A DNA stretch of 64,000 nucleotides from Ophiostoma sp. CBS 140.51. Lineage: Eukaryota > Ascomycota > Sordariomycetes > Ophiostomatales > Ophiostomataceae. Shown here one piece after another: positions 30,106 through 41,040 of this stretch (positions are counted from its first letter, which is position 1; every line of letters starts with the position of its first letter). Both the position numbers and the translations under genes were made by a program. Location of the stretch: positions 62,001 to 126,000 of the forward strand of contig JANSLP010000021.1 of NCBI GenBank assembly GCA_029298735.1. The letters run 5' to 3'. Below the pieces are notes generated by a model. That model had not been told where the DNA came from. It did not search any database and worked only from the letters and a program-made list of their open reading frames with translations.

Positions 30106-31494
30106 TTACTGCCCAAGGTCGGCCCGGAATTCGGCAAGATTCACGGTCTGTTGCATCCCGTTAATGTTATTGTTGCTGTTGTCACTAAAGTAAAATGCTG
30201 CAACATCACCGGGTATGTGGCAATATCGGCCGGCCAAAGCGTCCCGTGAGCGCTTTGTGTCAGTCGAGAAATAGAGGGCCGGGAGGCTACACCGGTAGTA
30301 ATCGTACCCCTTTTGGCTGTCCCAGTCGTGGGCGTCAAAGGTGCAACACTCGGGACCAAAGTCCTGCCATATGCGGACAGTGATTTTGCTTGGATCGTCC
30401 CTGTCAAACAGGATTTGGTAGTCGGTCAAGCACTTGCGGCAGGCGCTCAGTCTGTCGCCTTGAATCACGCTCCATTTTCTGGATGTATCGCACGTGAGAA
30501 TCGCATAGAGCACATAGTCCAACGCGAACTGGTGCGATGGACTTGCGAAATATTGACTGCCAGACATGTCGGGTCCTCCATAGTTTACATGCCGGCTGCT
30601 AATGTTGAGGTGTGGGCAAATCTTGTAAACGACAGTCGGCCAACAGAATCTAACCTCCACGAGCCGCCTGATTTCGATAGTGCTTTGCTGGACAAAGCGT
30701 AGCTGGGGTCGATTGGTATTTGTCGAGAGAAAAGTGGTATTGGTGTCGGGGATTGCTTTGCGATGGAACTGTTGGCTAATCGCAACCGCATGCCCATATC
30801 CGCCAACGCCAAGGCGGCGCGTCACCGTCTTATTTGGTGGGTACATGATTCGCCATAAGATTTCACGGGTAGAAAGCGCCGGCCTCTGGTGTCGTGCACG
30901 GAGATAATAGGGAACCGTGCGGTGTATCGAGTCATTGTCGGGGACATTGTCCTGCATCAGGCGTGTAAATCGGAGAGCGATTTGGATGTGATGAAAAGCC
31001 AGCTGGCTCTGGACAATGGGGGAATAGGGGTCACAGGTAATCCGGCCTACATGGTTGTTGTAGTGGCATTCGCTGCGGCGCCAGACAATATCCCGAGGGC
31101 AGCCAGGGAGGTCCATCTCAAATATACGGTGCAGCATTCGGCAATGGCCGCACACCCAATGTGTATAGGAGCTGCGGGACAGCGTTGTCATGAATCGGTC
31201 GCGGCGAATCGTTGAAAGTTGTGTGATAGCATGCCCAAGGTTGTTCAAGCCTGGGTGGCACAGGTTCCTGAGAGAGCGGCATGTTGCTGCGAGTAGGACG
31301 AGGTCTTCGTTTTCGATGTATTTGTTGAGGTGGAAAAAGATATCGCTTGGCATATCGAGAATATGTCTGGCAGGTGCTCGGGGGCTTTGGCTGAGCTCTT
31401 GGCCGGAGCCGTCGTCGTTCTCCGAAGATAAAGGTGGGGACATGATTTCAATACCATTCCTGGAGTCGGAAGGATCTGTTGAGGTTGAAGCCAT
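30106..31494 (-). CDS. F-box domain protein
   Basis: A complete 462-residue intronless protein. Residues 44-85 match an F-box: HILDMPSDIFFHLNKYI followed by LVLLAATCRSLRNLCHP. This would bind Skp1 and serve as a substrate adaptor of an SCF ubiquitin ligase. The C-terminal 380 residues contain Cys/His pairs (VCGHCRMLH near 113-121, CRKCLTDY near 356) and no known repeat, so the substrate module is unidentified; fungal F-box proteins of this layout are numerous and fast-evolving. The leader is Ser/Pro-rich. Bases 29711-30105 downstream hold no gene. Confidence 0.85.
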   Translation of the reverse strand: MASTSTDPSDSRNGIEIMSPPLSSENDDGSGQELSQSPRAPARHILDMPSDIFFHLNKYIENEDLVLLAATCRSLRNLCHPGLNNLGHAITQLSTIRRDRFMTTLSRSSYTHWVCGHCRMLHRIFEMDLPGCPRDIVWRRSECHYNNHVGRITCDPYSPIVQSQLAFHHIQIALRFTRLMQDNVPDNDSIHRTVPYYLRARHQRPALSTREILWRIMYPPNKTVTRRLGVGGYGHAVAISQQFHRKAIPDTNTTFLSTNTNRPQLRFVQQSTIEIRRLVEVRFCWPTVVYKICPHLNISSRHVNYGGPDMSGSQYFASPSHQFALDYVLYAILTCDTSRKWSVIQGDRLSACRKCLTDYQILFDRDDPSKITVRIWQDFGPECCTFDAHDWDSQKGYDYYRCSLPALYFSTDTKRSRDALAGRYCHIPGDVAAFYFSDNSNNNINGMQQTVNLAEFRADLGQ

Positions 31495-33439
31495 GATGGG
31501 CCGTCGATGCGTCTTGTTTTCGTGATGGCTTTGGCAATGTTAGGGAAGGAGATCGATATGGTGATCAAGATGTATCTGTAATATAAGTCAAACACGATAT
31601 TCATCAAAGAGACGAAAGAATCAGAAAGGGATTTTATCTTTAATATGGCTTCCCAATTTTTACGCTTCTGCAAACCTTATTCACTTTGTGCGGTAAAGGC
31701 ATCATCACTCATATACATGACTGAGCACTTCGTATTGGCCCATGTTGGAAATTGAGATGCACTGTGCGTTGGATGTATATACGCTTCGTGGACAGTGCGG
31801 TCACTGATGGAATCATAATGTAGCCTGGAAACAGAGCAATATACTTGGGCAATCATGATGCTGCTTGGGGATGGATGTTCGGGAAATATTGTGTATTACA
31901 GATAGACTTTTCTGGAAAAGGTTCGGTTTCTCTTTTCCAGCTCCTAAGAAGTCCTTTGACTCTGTTGGGGACAGATTCAAGGACGTCGATGCCATGTCTA
32001 CAGGAGTACAATTTACAAAATAGGAAAGAACAAAACAAGCCAAGTCTTTTAGCAGTAGCCCTTCTAGCGCATAGGGAAGTAGTAGGTATATGACACATAC
32101 ACATGGTATCAAGGTAACGAGTTGTAGGGCTGCGCTCTTCCATACTGTGTGTCTGTTGGTTGTCGTGCCCAAGCCCAGCCTTGCCTCCCAAGATTGGTCA
32201 CCTGCCTTGTGTCAGCCTTGGGGGCCACCAAAAGAAAAATAAAAAAAAGCCATATCCAAACAAGTACAGTTTCTAGACTAGATACGTTGTCGTCTACCAC
32301 TCAAAATATTGTGCATGTATCTTTTCACTCTGTAAATTTTCGTCACTTGACGTATATCATACACGGAAGGGGAATCCATTGATAAAAGACGCCGCAACAC
32401 CGATAAAGAAGCAACTCCACCGACACGTTTTTTTTCCTTCTTTTTCGCCTACCATGTTTTATCGACTTCATTGTCATTTCCGTGACACTGGCGGTATCTG
32501 TTACTGTTAGCGCAAGTGCAGGCGCTGTCTCGGCGGGTCGGCGGAGTCGGCGTCGAGCCGCCATCGGTGCTGATGGTCCAATAAACGGCGCCGGATAGTG
32601 CTGTCAACGCAACTAGCCTGTGCTAGACAGGGCTAGGCAGGGCAGGTTCAAGGCTAAGAGGTTAAGGAAGCCAACTACTGCCGTATCTCGAGCAGGGGCC
32701 GTAGACGAAGAAAAGAGAGAGGAGAATGATAGAAGTGTGTGTCAAGGAAACATGAAATGTTGTAGATACCCCGGATTTGGGTGGAGACTACAGGAAGAAG
32801 AAGAAGAAGTGAAGGATCAAGAAGGAAAAGAGGAAGAAAAGAGGAAGAAAAGAGAAGAAAGCCACGAGTCTTCCTCTATCTTTCCTCCTCCTCTGATTCA
32901 TCCTTGTCTTCGTCCCCTCTTTTATCCATCTTTATCCTCTTCTCCATCAGCACCGAAGGAGGGTAGGAAGGAGACAAGGCGAGACAAGGCAAGACAAGAG
33001 GACGGCAAGGCATCCGGGCGTGTTGACATGGCCGGGTAGACTACTCCTCACCTTGACCTCTCAAACATCCCCGACGCATAAGAAGAGGGGAGATTGTCAT
33101 CAGCCACCGACGGTCTCGATTTTTCAAGATACACCTCAAGATACACCTCAAGATACACCACTCCAAGATACTCATATTGTTTAATATCCCAAGATACAGT
33201 CTTGATACAGTCTTGATACCGGCCGTCTGGACACACCGAGCCAAGACGTTGCCACGACATCTCCACGACATCGCCACGTTTTGGGAGATCCGTCTTGGGA
33301 ATACATAAACAGCCGATCTTCACGTCATCTCGTTTCATTCTTTCCTCATCTCACATCATCTCACATCCTCTCATCCACACATCCTCATATTACCTCACAT
33401 CACATCGACAACGCATCAACACACCAACACACCATCGAC
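31495..33439 (+). other. Intergenic region marking the accessory/core boundary
   Basis: I see no gene in these 1.9 kb. ORFs at 31813-32172 (minus) and 32620-33039 (plus, highly charged) lack recognisable domains. At 33124-33160 the unit CTCAAGATACAC is repeated three times, followed by two copies of AGTCTTGATAC. The last 100 bases are a CATCACATC-rich 5' leader of the transporter gene. Beyond this point no transposon remnants are seen. Confidence 0.5.
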
Positions 33440-35104
33440 ATGTCTTCGTCCGACTCTTCGTCGGCCAAGGACGCCGAAAAGGGCGCCCTAGCGTCGACCG
33501 CGCCGGCGATGCCCGACACGGCGGCTGCCTTTGTGTCGGAGCACAATCCCGAGTACGAGCGGTACCTGGAGCTGGACGCTCACTTCCAGGGCGAGAACCG
33601 CAAGAAGTTTATTCGGAAGCGTATGTACACCACCGGACACATAAAACCACTTGATACTGTTGTTTAGATACTAACATGCTCAGTGGACTGGCGCCTTTTG
33701 CCCTCTCTCTCTTTCCTCTACCTGATGTGCTCGCTCGACAAGAGCAATGCCGGCAATGCCAAGCTGTTTGGCTTCCTCGAGGATGTCGGCATGACCTCGA
33801 CGCAGTTCAACCTGGCGCTCATGTACTTGTTCTTCACCTATGGTCTCTGCGAGCCCGTGTCCAACATTATGCTCCGTCGTCTGGGCCCCAAGGTGTGGTT
33901 CCCGATTATTGTTACGTCGTGGGGCCTCATCACTACTCTCACTTGTCTCGTTCGCAACTACGGCTCGTATGTGGCTATCCGTCTGGTCCTTGGCCTGACC
34001 GAGGCTGGTCTGTACCCCGGCTCCTACTTTATCCTGTCCAGCTGGTACGCGCCCCGCGAGCTGGCCACGCGCATGGCCATCTTTTATGGTGCCAACACGG
34101 CTGCCGGTGCCTTTGGCGGTGTCATTGCGTACGGTGTCGGCAACCTCGACGGTGCCCACGGCTGGCGCGCCTGGAAGTGGCTGTTTTTGATTGAGGGTGT
34201 CATTACCATGGTCGCCGGTCTGTCGACTCTGTTTTTCCTACCTCACTTCCCTCACCAGTACCAGCCCTCGGTCAGCGCTTCCGGCGAGACCAAGGATGCC
34301 AAAAAGAGCCGCTACTTCTCGTCCATTGAGCTCGAGTACGCCCACCTGCGCATCAAGTACGCTGCCGGCCCCAACCCGCCCACCTACACTTTTCGGTGGT
34401 CGGATGTCGTCGCCGCCGCCCGCGACCCCAAGACCTACTTTATGATGATGCTCTTCTGGTGGGGCGGCTCCATCCCGACCTACTCGCTCAGCTACACGCT
34501 GCCCACCATGATTCTGAACCTGGGCTACACCGCCGTTAAAGCCCAGGCCCTGAGCACGCCGCCCTACATTTTCGCCACCATTGTCTGTGTGTTTGTCGGC
34601 TGGATGTCCGACCGCTACCAGCGCCGCTACTTTTCGCTCATGGCCTGTTATTGTCTGGGCCTGACAGGCATTATTGTCTTGTGGATCACCGTCCGCTACA
34701 AGCACCTCGCCGGCGTGAGCTACTTTGCCATTTTCCTGGCCGCCGCCGGCTATGCTGCGCAGGCGCCCATTGTCGGTGCCTGGACCGCCGTCAACGTCCT
34801 GAACCCCTCGAAGCGTGCTGCCGCCATTGGTCTGCTGATGCTGTTCGGGTCTGTCGGTGGCGGTTCTATTGGCAGCAACATTTACCTGGCCAGCGAGGCG
34901 CCGACCTACCCCCTGGGCTTTGGTTTCTCCATCGGTGCCACGGTCCTAGGCGCCATGATCCCGGCGACGTGGCACTGGTGGCGCATGCGCCGGGCCAACG
35001 CCAAGCGGGCCGCCCTCGATGTGGATGCCGTGCAGGCCGAGTACACGCCGGCGCAGCTGAGCGACATGGGCGAGAACTCGCCGCTGTTCCGGTACACTCT
35101 GTAG
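33440..35104 (+). CDS. MFS transporter, anion:cation symporter (Dal5/Tna1-like) family
   Basis: A plasma-membrane proton symporter of 533 residues with about 12 membrane helices. Exon 1 (33440-33620) encodes the cytosolic N-terminus; a 63-nt intron (33621-33683, GTATGT, branch CTAAC, CTCAG) leads to exon 2 (33684-35104), joining as KLDWRLLPSLSFLYLMC. Family signatures follow: LDKSNAGNAKLFG in helix 1, GLTEAGLYPGSYFILSSWY in helices 4-5, GWRAWKWLFLIEG at helix 6 and APIVGAWTAVN in helix 10. Yeast relatives carry allantoate, nicotinate, biotin or pantothenate; the present substrate cannot be told from sequence. ATG 33440 begins the Ser-rich MSSSDSSSAKD leader. The protein length is normal and no key motif is missing. 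Confidence 0.92.
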
Positions 35105-35758
35105 ACAGGCACGCGAGAAGAAAGAAATGAAGTGAAGGTAATGGTAATAGGTTAGAATAGTTTCCATTTCCACATTGTGGAATCAATTAGTTCATATGTT
35201 CAACTTTATTTGTTGGCGCCGTCTTGGTAGCGATTGGTGCTGGTCGTGATCATGGCTGCAATGTAACCTCTTTATGTATGGTCATCGTGTGGTAACGATT
35301 TGATGATGTTTGGAATTTTACGTCCGAGGTGCCGGACTTTGCAGCAGGAGGGGTGAGTAAGGCCGCAAAGTGTGCTACGACTGTAGCGTCTTACAGCTGG
35401 AACGTCACCGCTATAACTCAAAGCTGTAGCACCAAAAACAGAGCTTAGACTAAAGCGAATGCGATTGTGTTTGCTGACGCCAGCGACCAGTCGTTAAAGT
35501 AATACGCGGCCGAAGGAAGACCCGCAGGGAGAGTCACAAAGCAAGATCTGGATGAGATCGTCTTGAATTGATAAAGAGCTTGCCTGGCAATTTTGTCGTC
35601 TCTTCGTTGTTGTTGTTTTCTGTCTTGCATTCTTGGCCATCTTTGCTCTTCCACCCGACTCTTAACGAAACCAACGATACACGCTATAACTACAGCTTCA
35701 GCAAAGAACAGCTTTTCACGACCTCACCCAATTTCCAGCTACACCTTTCACACCCACT

Positions 35759-36622
35759 ATGCACGTCATCCTCACAGGCGCCACGGGCCTCGTCGGCGGC
35801 GGCGTCCTCGACGCCATGCTAGCCATGCCCGACATTACACGCATTTCCATCTTGACGCGCCGACCCGTGCCCCAGCTCGAGGCCCGCGTCAAGGCCAATG
35901 ATGCGCTGGCGAGCAACAAGGACCGCGTCCGCGTGATTACGCACAAGGACTTTAGCAAGTACGACGACGATCTGCTCAAGGGCCCTCTCAAGGGCGCCGC
36001 CGGTGTCGTTTGGGCCCTGGGCATCTCTCAAGTATCTGTCTCGAAAGAGGAGTACGTCGTCATCACCCACGACTACACGCTGGCCGCCGCCGAGGCGTTC
36101 CAGCGCATCCCTGCCGGCGACGGCCCCGGTGACGCCAAGGCGGGCGAGCCGTTCCGTTTTGTGTACGTGTCGGGACTCGGCGCCGAGACCAAGCCGGGCA
36201 TCACGACTGCCCGGTTCGGCAAGGTCAAGGGCGAGACGGAGCTGGCTTTGGCAGAAATGACCAACGGCAAGGCAGGCGAGGCATCCACGTCGCCCTCCGG
36301 CCGCCCCTTCTTGGGCTTGTCGGTCCGCCCTGCTGGTGTCGACCCTCACGGCCACGATGCGCTACAGGCGTTTGTGCCGCCCGCTCCCTCGTTTGCCTTG
36401 GACTTGACGCGCAAGTTTTTGGCTCCCGTGTTGCGTGTCGTGTACCCGAGCATGATTAGCCCGACTCTTCCTCTCGGCCAGTTTTTGGCAGGCACGGCCA
36501 TGGGCAAGTACTCGACGGTACAGCTGGCAGAGGAGGCCGTCAAGCACAAGGACATTGAGACGGTGGGCAGCCGGTTCCAGATTGTGAACAACACAGCGCT
36601 CCGGCGGCTGATGGGCCTTTGA
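35759..36622 (+). CDS. NAD(P)-binding Rossmann-fold protein (atypical SDR, Fmp52/HTATIP2-like)
   Basis: A 287-residue intronless protein. The first strand carries the nucleotide motif TGATGLVGGG (residues 6-15), then RRPVP as the cofactor phosphate-binding turn, and YVSGLGA around 139-145, which resembles the SDR catalytic region but without a clear YxxxK. This fits the NmrA/epimerase-like atypical SDRs related to HTATIP2 and yeast Fmp52, which may act as a cofactor sensor or oxidoreductase. The substrate is unknown. It converges on IRE1, with 297 bp between the stops. The 655 bp between the transporter and this gene hold no feature that I recognise. Confidence 0.85.
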   Translation: MHVILTGATGLVGGGVLDAMLAMPDITRISILTRRPVPQLEARVKANDALASNKDRVRVITHKDFSKYDDDLLKGPLKGAAGVVWALGISQVSVSKEEYVVITHDYTLAAAEAFQRIPAGDGPGDAKAGEPFRFVYVSGLGAETKPGITTARFGKVKGETELALAEMTNGKAGEASTSPSGRPFLGLSVRPAGVDPHGHDALQAFVPPAPSFALDLTRKFLAPVLRVVYPSMISPTLPLGQFLAGTAMGKYSTVQLAEEAVKHKDIETVGSRFQIVNNTALRRLMGL

Positions 36623-36918
36623 GCCAGCAGTCACGTCCAGCAGTCCGTCCATTCTTCCTATTCTGTTAGTCGTCTTTTTTGCAGAATGCCAATTTCATTT
36701 TTGCTGTTCAATTTGTTGTGTTTATATCCAAGTATTATTTTTTGTATCCAATAGCTATGTAATAAGAACCGGTCTCCTATTCAATGCAGTTGTAGACCAA
36801 GAAATTATTTTGCAAAAGAAGAATAAAACGGCAACGCAATGCACCATGATCCCATAATTCGTATCCAATCAACTAAGAAGCAATAAACAATTTTAGTTCA
36901 CCCGCACGCTCTTCACTC

Positions 36919-39900
36919 TCACACGCCACCGGCCGGCAGGTAATAGTCTGCAAACCGGTCTGTGTCCATCCACTCCCACTCGAAGCCCAGCGTCCAGCAT
37001 CGGATCAACAGTTTCGGGAACCGCGTCGTCCAAAAGGCAAGGTACCCCTCCGGCAACGTGCCGACTGTCCGTCGCAGCGCTTCGGACATGTCCTCGTAGT
37101 GGTTGCGCTTGTTGCGAAGGGCTCGCAACAGATCCAAAAGACGGTCCCCGCGGTACTTGCGCTGCTTGCCCAGCGAATCGACAAAGTCCTTTGGAAGTTT
37201 GCGCAAGAAATCATTCGTGGTCAAAACTTCGGGCGCCAGGTACTCGAGACTAGCCAGAGCCTCCGACGGCGGATCGCGCGGCTCCTTCTCGAAATGGTCC
37301 GAAACATCGCAGAGGAAAGCCAGTCTCTTCTTGGGCGACCAGAAGAAGGGGTGGGACATGACAGCACGAGTACGCGGGCGGTTGCTTGGCGCAGCGCTAA
37401 TCATCTGCTCGACCAGATCCTTGGCCTCGAACGCAAAATCACCCAGTCTGTCCAGCTTCGACAGGTTGTAGACGTCTTTGCGGATGTTGACTTCGCGCAT
37501 GTAGCGGTCGCCACAGTCAAAGGGGTGGCAGCCTTCCGTTAGGACATAGAAGAACACGAGACCGAGACTGAAAATATCAATGGCCTTTGTGGCCCGCCGG
37601 CTGACGGTGCCATCCGCGTTATGGATGAGACCGCTGCCCGACGTGGCACTGACGCCGCTCTGTGTTGACATGACCGACTCAACCATCGTCTGGCCATTGT
37701 CGCGCGCGTCGTCGTCCAGCAACAGCTCGGGCGCGCGCCAGCCACTGGTGCCGGCGGCGTGGGCGGTGGTGGCGCCAAACGAGCTTTGGCCGCCCTCGAG
37801 TTTCTTGCACAGACCAAAGTCCGAAATCAGGAGACGAGGCTTGCCATCGGCGCCCATGTTGACCAGAATGTTCTGCGGCTTGAGGTCACGGTGCACAATG
37901 CTGCGCGAGTGAAGGTGATTCAAGCCACTGGTAATCTGGTACAGAACATTGGGCATATCGCGCGCGCCAGCCAGCGCCAGCTCGCGGAACTGGCTCGGCT
38001 TCTCGACAATGTCCGCCAGTGACGCCTGGCACAGCTCGAGCGCGATATAGTGGAAGTTGGCGCGCTGCTGCTGGGCATAGTAGCGGATGACGTTGGCGTG
38101 GTCGTCGCTCTCGCGCAGCAGCTTCGTTTCCTGCGAAGCAATGTCGTAAAACTGAATCAGCATGCGCTTGACAGCAACTTCGCGGCCGTCAAACTTGCCG
38201 GCAAACACAACGGTGCCGTTGCTGCCTGTGCCCAGCTGAACGTTCTGGTTGACCTCCAGGCTGCCCATGCGCAAAATGGGCGTGGAAACTTCTTCCATGT
38301 CATTAACACCCGCGTTGGCACTGGGCACGGTCAAAATGTCCGGCTCGAGCGGCAGAGTCTGCTCGCCGAGTCTCTTGGCCTGGCCGACCACCTCGTCAAC
38401 TGTGGGTGGCGGGGCGTCATCACCACGCGACAACGACGCTTCACTCTTAGCTTTGCCGTTGCCACCCTTGCGGTGCTTCGCTCCACCACGGCGACCGCGG
38501 TGGGCCTTCTTCTTCTCCTTCTCGGGTTCGGCAGGAGGAGGGGTACCGGCCTCGCCGTCTACTTGGGGAAGGGATGATGAAGCGTCTGAAGGCGATACAG
38601 CGGCAGCGGAAGCTTCGTGTACCAAAGACGATGTTGGTGTTGTCACAGAAGTATCGGCAGTAGAAGGCGATGCAAGCTCGCGGGACACGTCCTCGGTAGA
38701 GCTTGCCAGAGAGTCAGATTCAACCTCTGGGGTTGGGGAAGATGACGACTCCGTGTCGTCAGCCGCTTCTCCATCCACCTTGACTTTGGGAACAACGTCG
38801 ACAGTTGGGCCAACTGTTTTCTCTGTCTCTGTCTTCTCTGTCTTCTCGGCCGGCTTATCCTCCTCCTCCTCTTCCTCCTCGGTGACGGTGGACTGCCCCA
38901 GCCAGGGCCACGTTGGCTTTCTCTTGTTGTACCAACGCCGCAGCTCCTTTTGATAGATAAAGAAGAGGACGGTAGCAACAACGAGCAGCACGGGGTTGCT
39001 GAAAAAGTCAAACACGCGGTTAGCAGCCACCTGTGGCAGCTCCTTGACCTTGGTGATGACCGATTCAGCCGCCTGGTCTCCGAGAGACGAAGAAGACGAT
39101 GAAGACGCGCCTGGAAGGGTCAGAGGGATATGCGATCCGTTCTCACGCTCGCGCTCCTTGTCTTCGTCTTGCGACAAAGAACCGTCACTGCCCGGTAGCG
39201 TCGGATAGTTATGCGGCAGGATGGGCCGGCGCTTGCGACTGCTCGAGGCCAGGGTGTGCTTTCCAGTCAAAGCGGCGGTGTACTCATCGGGCAACAGGGA
39301 GTCTACATGGCGTTTCCACCAGCCATCATGGGTGCACTCTGCGGTCATGACGTCCACGATCAGCGGGTACGCCGAGCCGGATAGCACGTACCAACCACCC
39401 GTCTCGGTCTGGTTGACAAAGACGGAAGAACGGCGAGATTTGGCATCTTCTTCGTCAGCGACAGGCGGCGGAGGCTGAGGCAGCAAGGCAAGATCCGGGT
39501 TGCTGCTCAGGGGTACACTAGGCGGGCGGGCGACGTCAAAGACGCGCACAACGGGGGTCTCCAGACGGTGCGTAAAGGACAGCTTGACAGAGCCAGTACG
39601 GGGCGCGATGCTGACACCATAGACGTCACCGCTGGGCTTGCCAGTGATGTAGCGGTTGTCGGAGGGCTGGCGGTACTGGCGGTGCAGGTCGTTGTCATAG
39701 TTATTAGGGCCCCATTCGGAGTAGCGGAGGGTAGCAATCTTGGTGCCGTCGGTGCGGCGCACAATAACCTTGTAGTCAGTGCGGCCAAGGGTAATGGTGC
39801 CACCGACAAAGCACTCTTCACTGCCGCCGCCGGTGCCGTCGTCAAAATAGTCACCAGGGCGCATGCAGGATTCGGGGGCCTCGCTGCCATCAGCGCCCAT

Positions 39901-40962
39901 GTCGGCATCGCCGGAGCCATACCACTGGCGCACGTGGCCCGTAGCGGCATCCAAGGTCATCATGGTGGATTCTTTAGTGCCAATAAAGACGACGGGGTGC
40001 TTTCGGTCGTGGTAGGGTTCTTGTCCGACAATGGCCTTCATGGTGAGGCCAGTTTCGGAGACGCTGTCAGCGCCGGGGACCATGGCGTAAATGGCTCCAT
40101 CCCCGGACGGCTCGACGGCCCAGGTCCAATGGTCGAGGTCCGAGTAGGTCTTGTCGTCGATGGAAACAGAAGATCGGTGGTGAATGGTCTCGACGACGGG
40201 CTTCTCGCTTTCGGTGTGCCACAAGGTTTTGCCGGTCTTGCGGTCGAGTGAGTGGAGGTCGCCGTCGACGGTGGCGAGAAGAACAAAGTCTTCCACTTCC
40301 CAGTCTGCCAGCGACCGCGCAATATGCGGCGAAGCGAGACCCAGGCCGTCGGACGACGAGTCGACGGCGGCGTTTAGGTCCCGGTGCGCTAGAGAAGGTG
40401 CTCGAACGGACAGGTCCGGAGCTACAGTGGCGTTTTTGGATTTGGAGTTTGTATTTTTGTTGTTATTGCTATTTTTATTGCTGTTGTCTTTGTTATTAGG
40501 GTTGTGGTCCCGGGCAGGAACCGGACTCAATCGTGCGGATTGGCCGGTCGAGGCGCTCGGCGGCGAGGCCGGGCTGGTTTCTTCCGTCAGGGTTTTGGGT
40601 CGCTTTGCATTTGCGTTTGCCTTGGTCTTTGTTGTCTCGACAGTCTCGACGGTTTCGACAGACGCGCGAGAGGCAGCGGCGGCATAAGCCTCACCTTCGG
40701 CGGGAGAGACATAGCTGGCGACGGCGGTGCGGATGTTGGGGTAACTTTTGGGTTCTTTTGCGTTGGATTTGGTATCGTCTGCAACGCTGGCAATATTGTC
40801 GACGTCGGGAAGCAACGCTGCACTCAGTGCAGACCGCTTCTGTTCTTGCTGCTGCTGCTGCTGCTGAGCATCAACAAGGGCTGGATTCAGGAGAAACAGG
40901 GCGATGGCGAGGAACAGCATGCGTTGGCCAACATTGTGACCTCCGGGCCGCCTGCGCATCAT
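36919..40962 (-). CDS. IRE1: Serine/threonine kinase/endoribonuclease IRE1
   Basis: The unfolded-protein sensor of the endoplasmic reticulum, which oligomerises and splices HAC1/hacA mRNA. Numbering from the upstream ATG at 41040 (1373 residues): a signal peptide (RMLFLAIALFLLNPALVDA, 40-58), a polyglutamine run, a luminal sensor with LLATVDGDLHSLDRKTGK, a membrane helix at VLLVVATVLFFIY, a kinase domain from about 933 (GTGSNG; K958; HRD D1052; DFG D1074), and a KEN ribonuclease from about 1236 with KRNHYEDM including H1314. ATG 40962 is preferred because it places the signal sequence near the N-terminus; 41040 adds 26 residues. No intron. All catalytic residues are present. An Asn/Lys-rich stretch and long acidic linker enlarge the protein relative to yeast. 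Confidence 0.95.
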   Translation of the reverse strand: MMRRRPGGHNVGQRMLFLAIALFLLNPALVDAQQQQQQQEQKRSALSAALLPDVDNIASVADDTKSNAKEPKSYPNIRTAVASYVSPAEGEAYAAAASRASVETVETVETTKTKANANAKRPKTLTEETSPASPPSASTGQSARLSPVPARDHNPNNKDNSNKNSNNNKNTNSKSKNATVAPDLSVRAPSLAHRDLNAAVDSSSDGLGLASPHIARSLADWEVEDFVLLATVDGDLHSLDRKTGKTLWHTESEKPVVETIHHRSSVSIDDKTYSDLDHWTWAVEPSGDGAIYAMVPGADSVSETGLTMKAIVGQEPYHDRKHPVVFIGTKESTMMTLDAATGHVRQWYGSGDADMGADGSEAPESCMRPGDYFDDGTGGGSEECFVGGTITLGRTDYKVIVRRTDGTKIATLRYSEWGPNNYDNDLHRQYRQPSDNRYITGKPSGDVYGVSIAPRTGSVKLSFTHRLETPVVRVFDVARPPSVPLSSNPDLALLPQPPPPVADEEDAKSRRSSVFVNQTETGGWYVLSGSAYPLIVDVMTAECTHDGWWKRHVDSLLPDEYTAALTGKHTLASSSRKRRPILPHNYPTLPGSDGSLSQDEDKERERENGSHIPLTLPGASSSSSSSLGDQAAESVITKVKELPQVAANRVFDFFSNPVLLVVATVLFFIYQKELRRWYNKRKPTWPWLGQSTVTEEEEEEEDKPAEKTEKTETEKTVGPTVDVVPKVKVDGEAADDTESSSSPTPEVESDSLASSTEDVSRELASPSTADTSVTTPTSSLVHEASAAAVSPSDASSSLPQVDGEAGTPPPAEPEKEKKKAHRGRRGGAKHRKGGNGKAKSEASLSRGDDAPPPTVDEVVGQAKRLGEQTLPLEPDILTVPSANAGVNDMEEVSTPILRMGSLEVNQNVQLGTGSNGTVVFAGKFDGREVAVKRMLIQFYDIASQETKLLRESDDHANVIRYYAQQQRANFHYIALELCQASLADIVEKPSQFRELALAGARDMPNVLYQITSGLNHLHSRSIVHRDLKPQNILVNMGADGKPRLLISDFGLCKKLEGGQSSFGATTAHAAGTSGWRAPELLLDDDARDNGQTMVESVMSTQSGVSATSGSGLIHNADGTVSRRATKAIDIFSLGLVFFYVLTEGCHPFDCGDRYMREVNIRKDVYNLSKLDRLGDFAFEAKDLVEQMISAAPSNRPRTRAVMSHPFFWSPKKRLAFLCDVSDHFEKEPRDPPSEALASLEYLAPEVLTTNDFLRKLPKDFVDSLGKQRKYRGDRLLDLLRALRNKRNHYEDMSEALRRTVGTLPEGYLAFWTTRFPKLLIRCWTLGFEWEWMDTDRFADYYLPAGGV

Positions 40963-41040
40963 GGCGGGGGGTGAGGTGGCAACGGGGCGACGGGGAGCCT
41001 TTACATCGGCCCCGGCTTCTCGGCGTGCTAGTCGACACAC

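Noticed and set aside
32620..33039. 139-codon charged ORF (EEEEE/KRKKR)
   Set aside because: Low-complexity purine-rich sequence without conserved features, probably promoter or UTR DNA.
38249..38953. 234-codon Ser/Thr-rich ORF antisense to IRE1
   Set aside because: A shadow of the IRE1 linker, low complexity.
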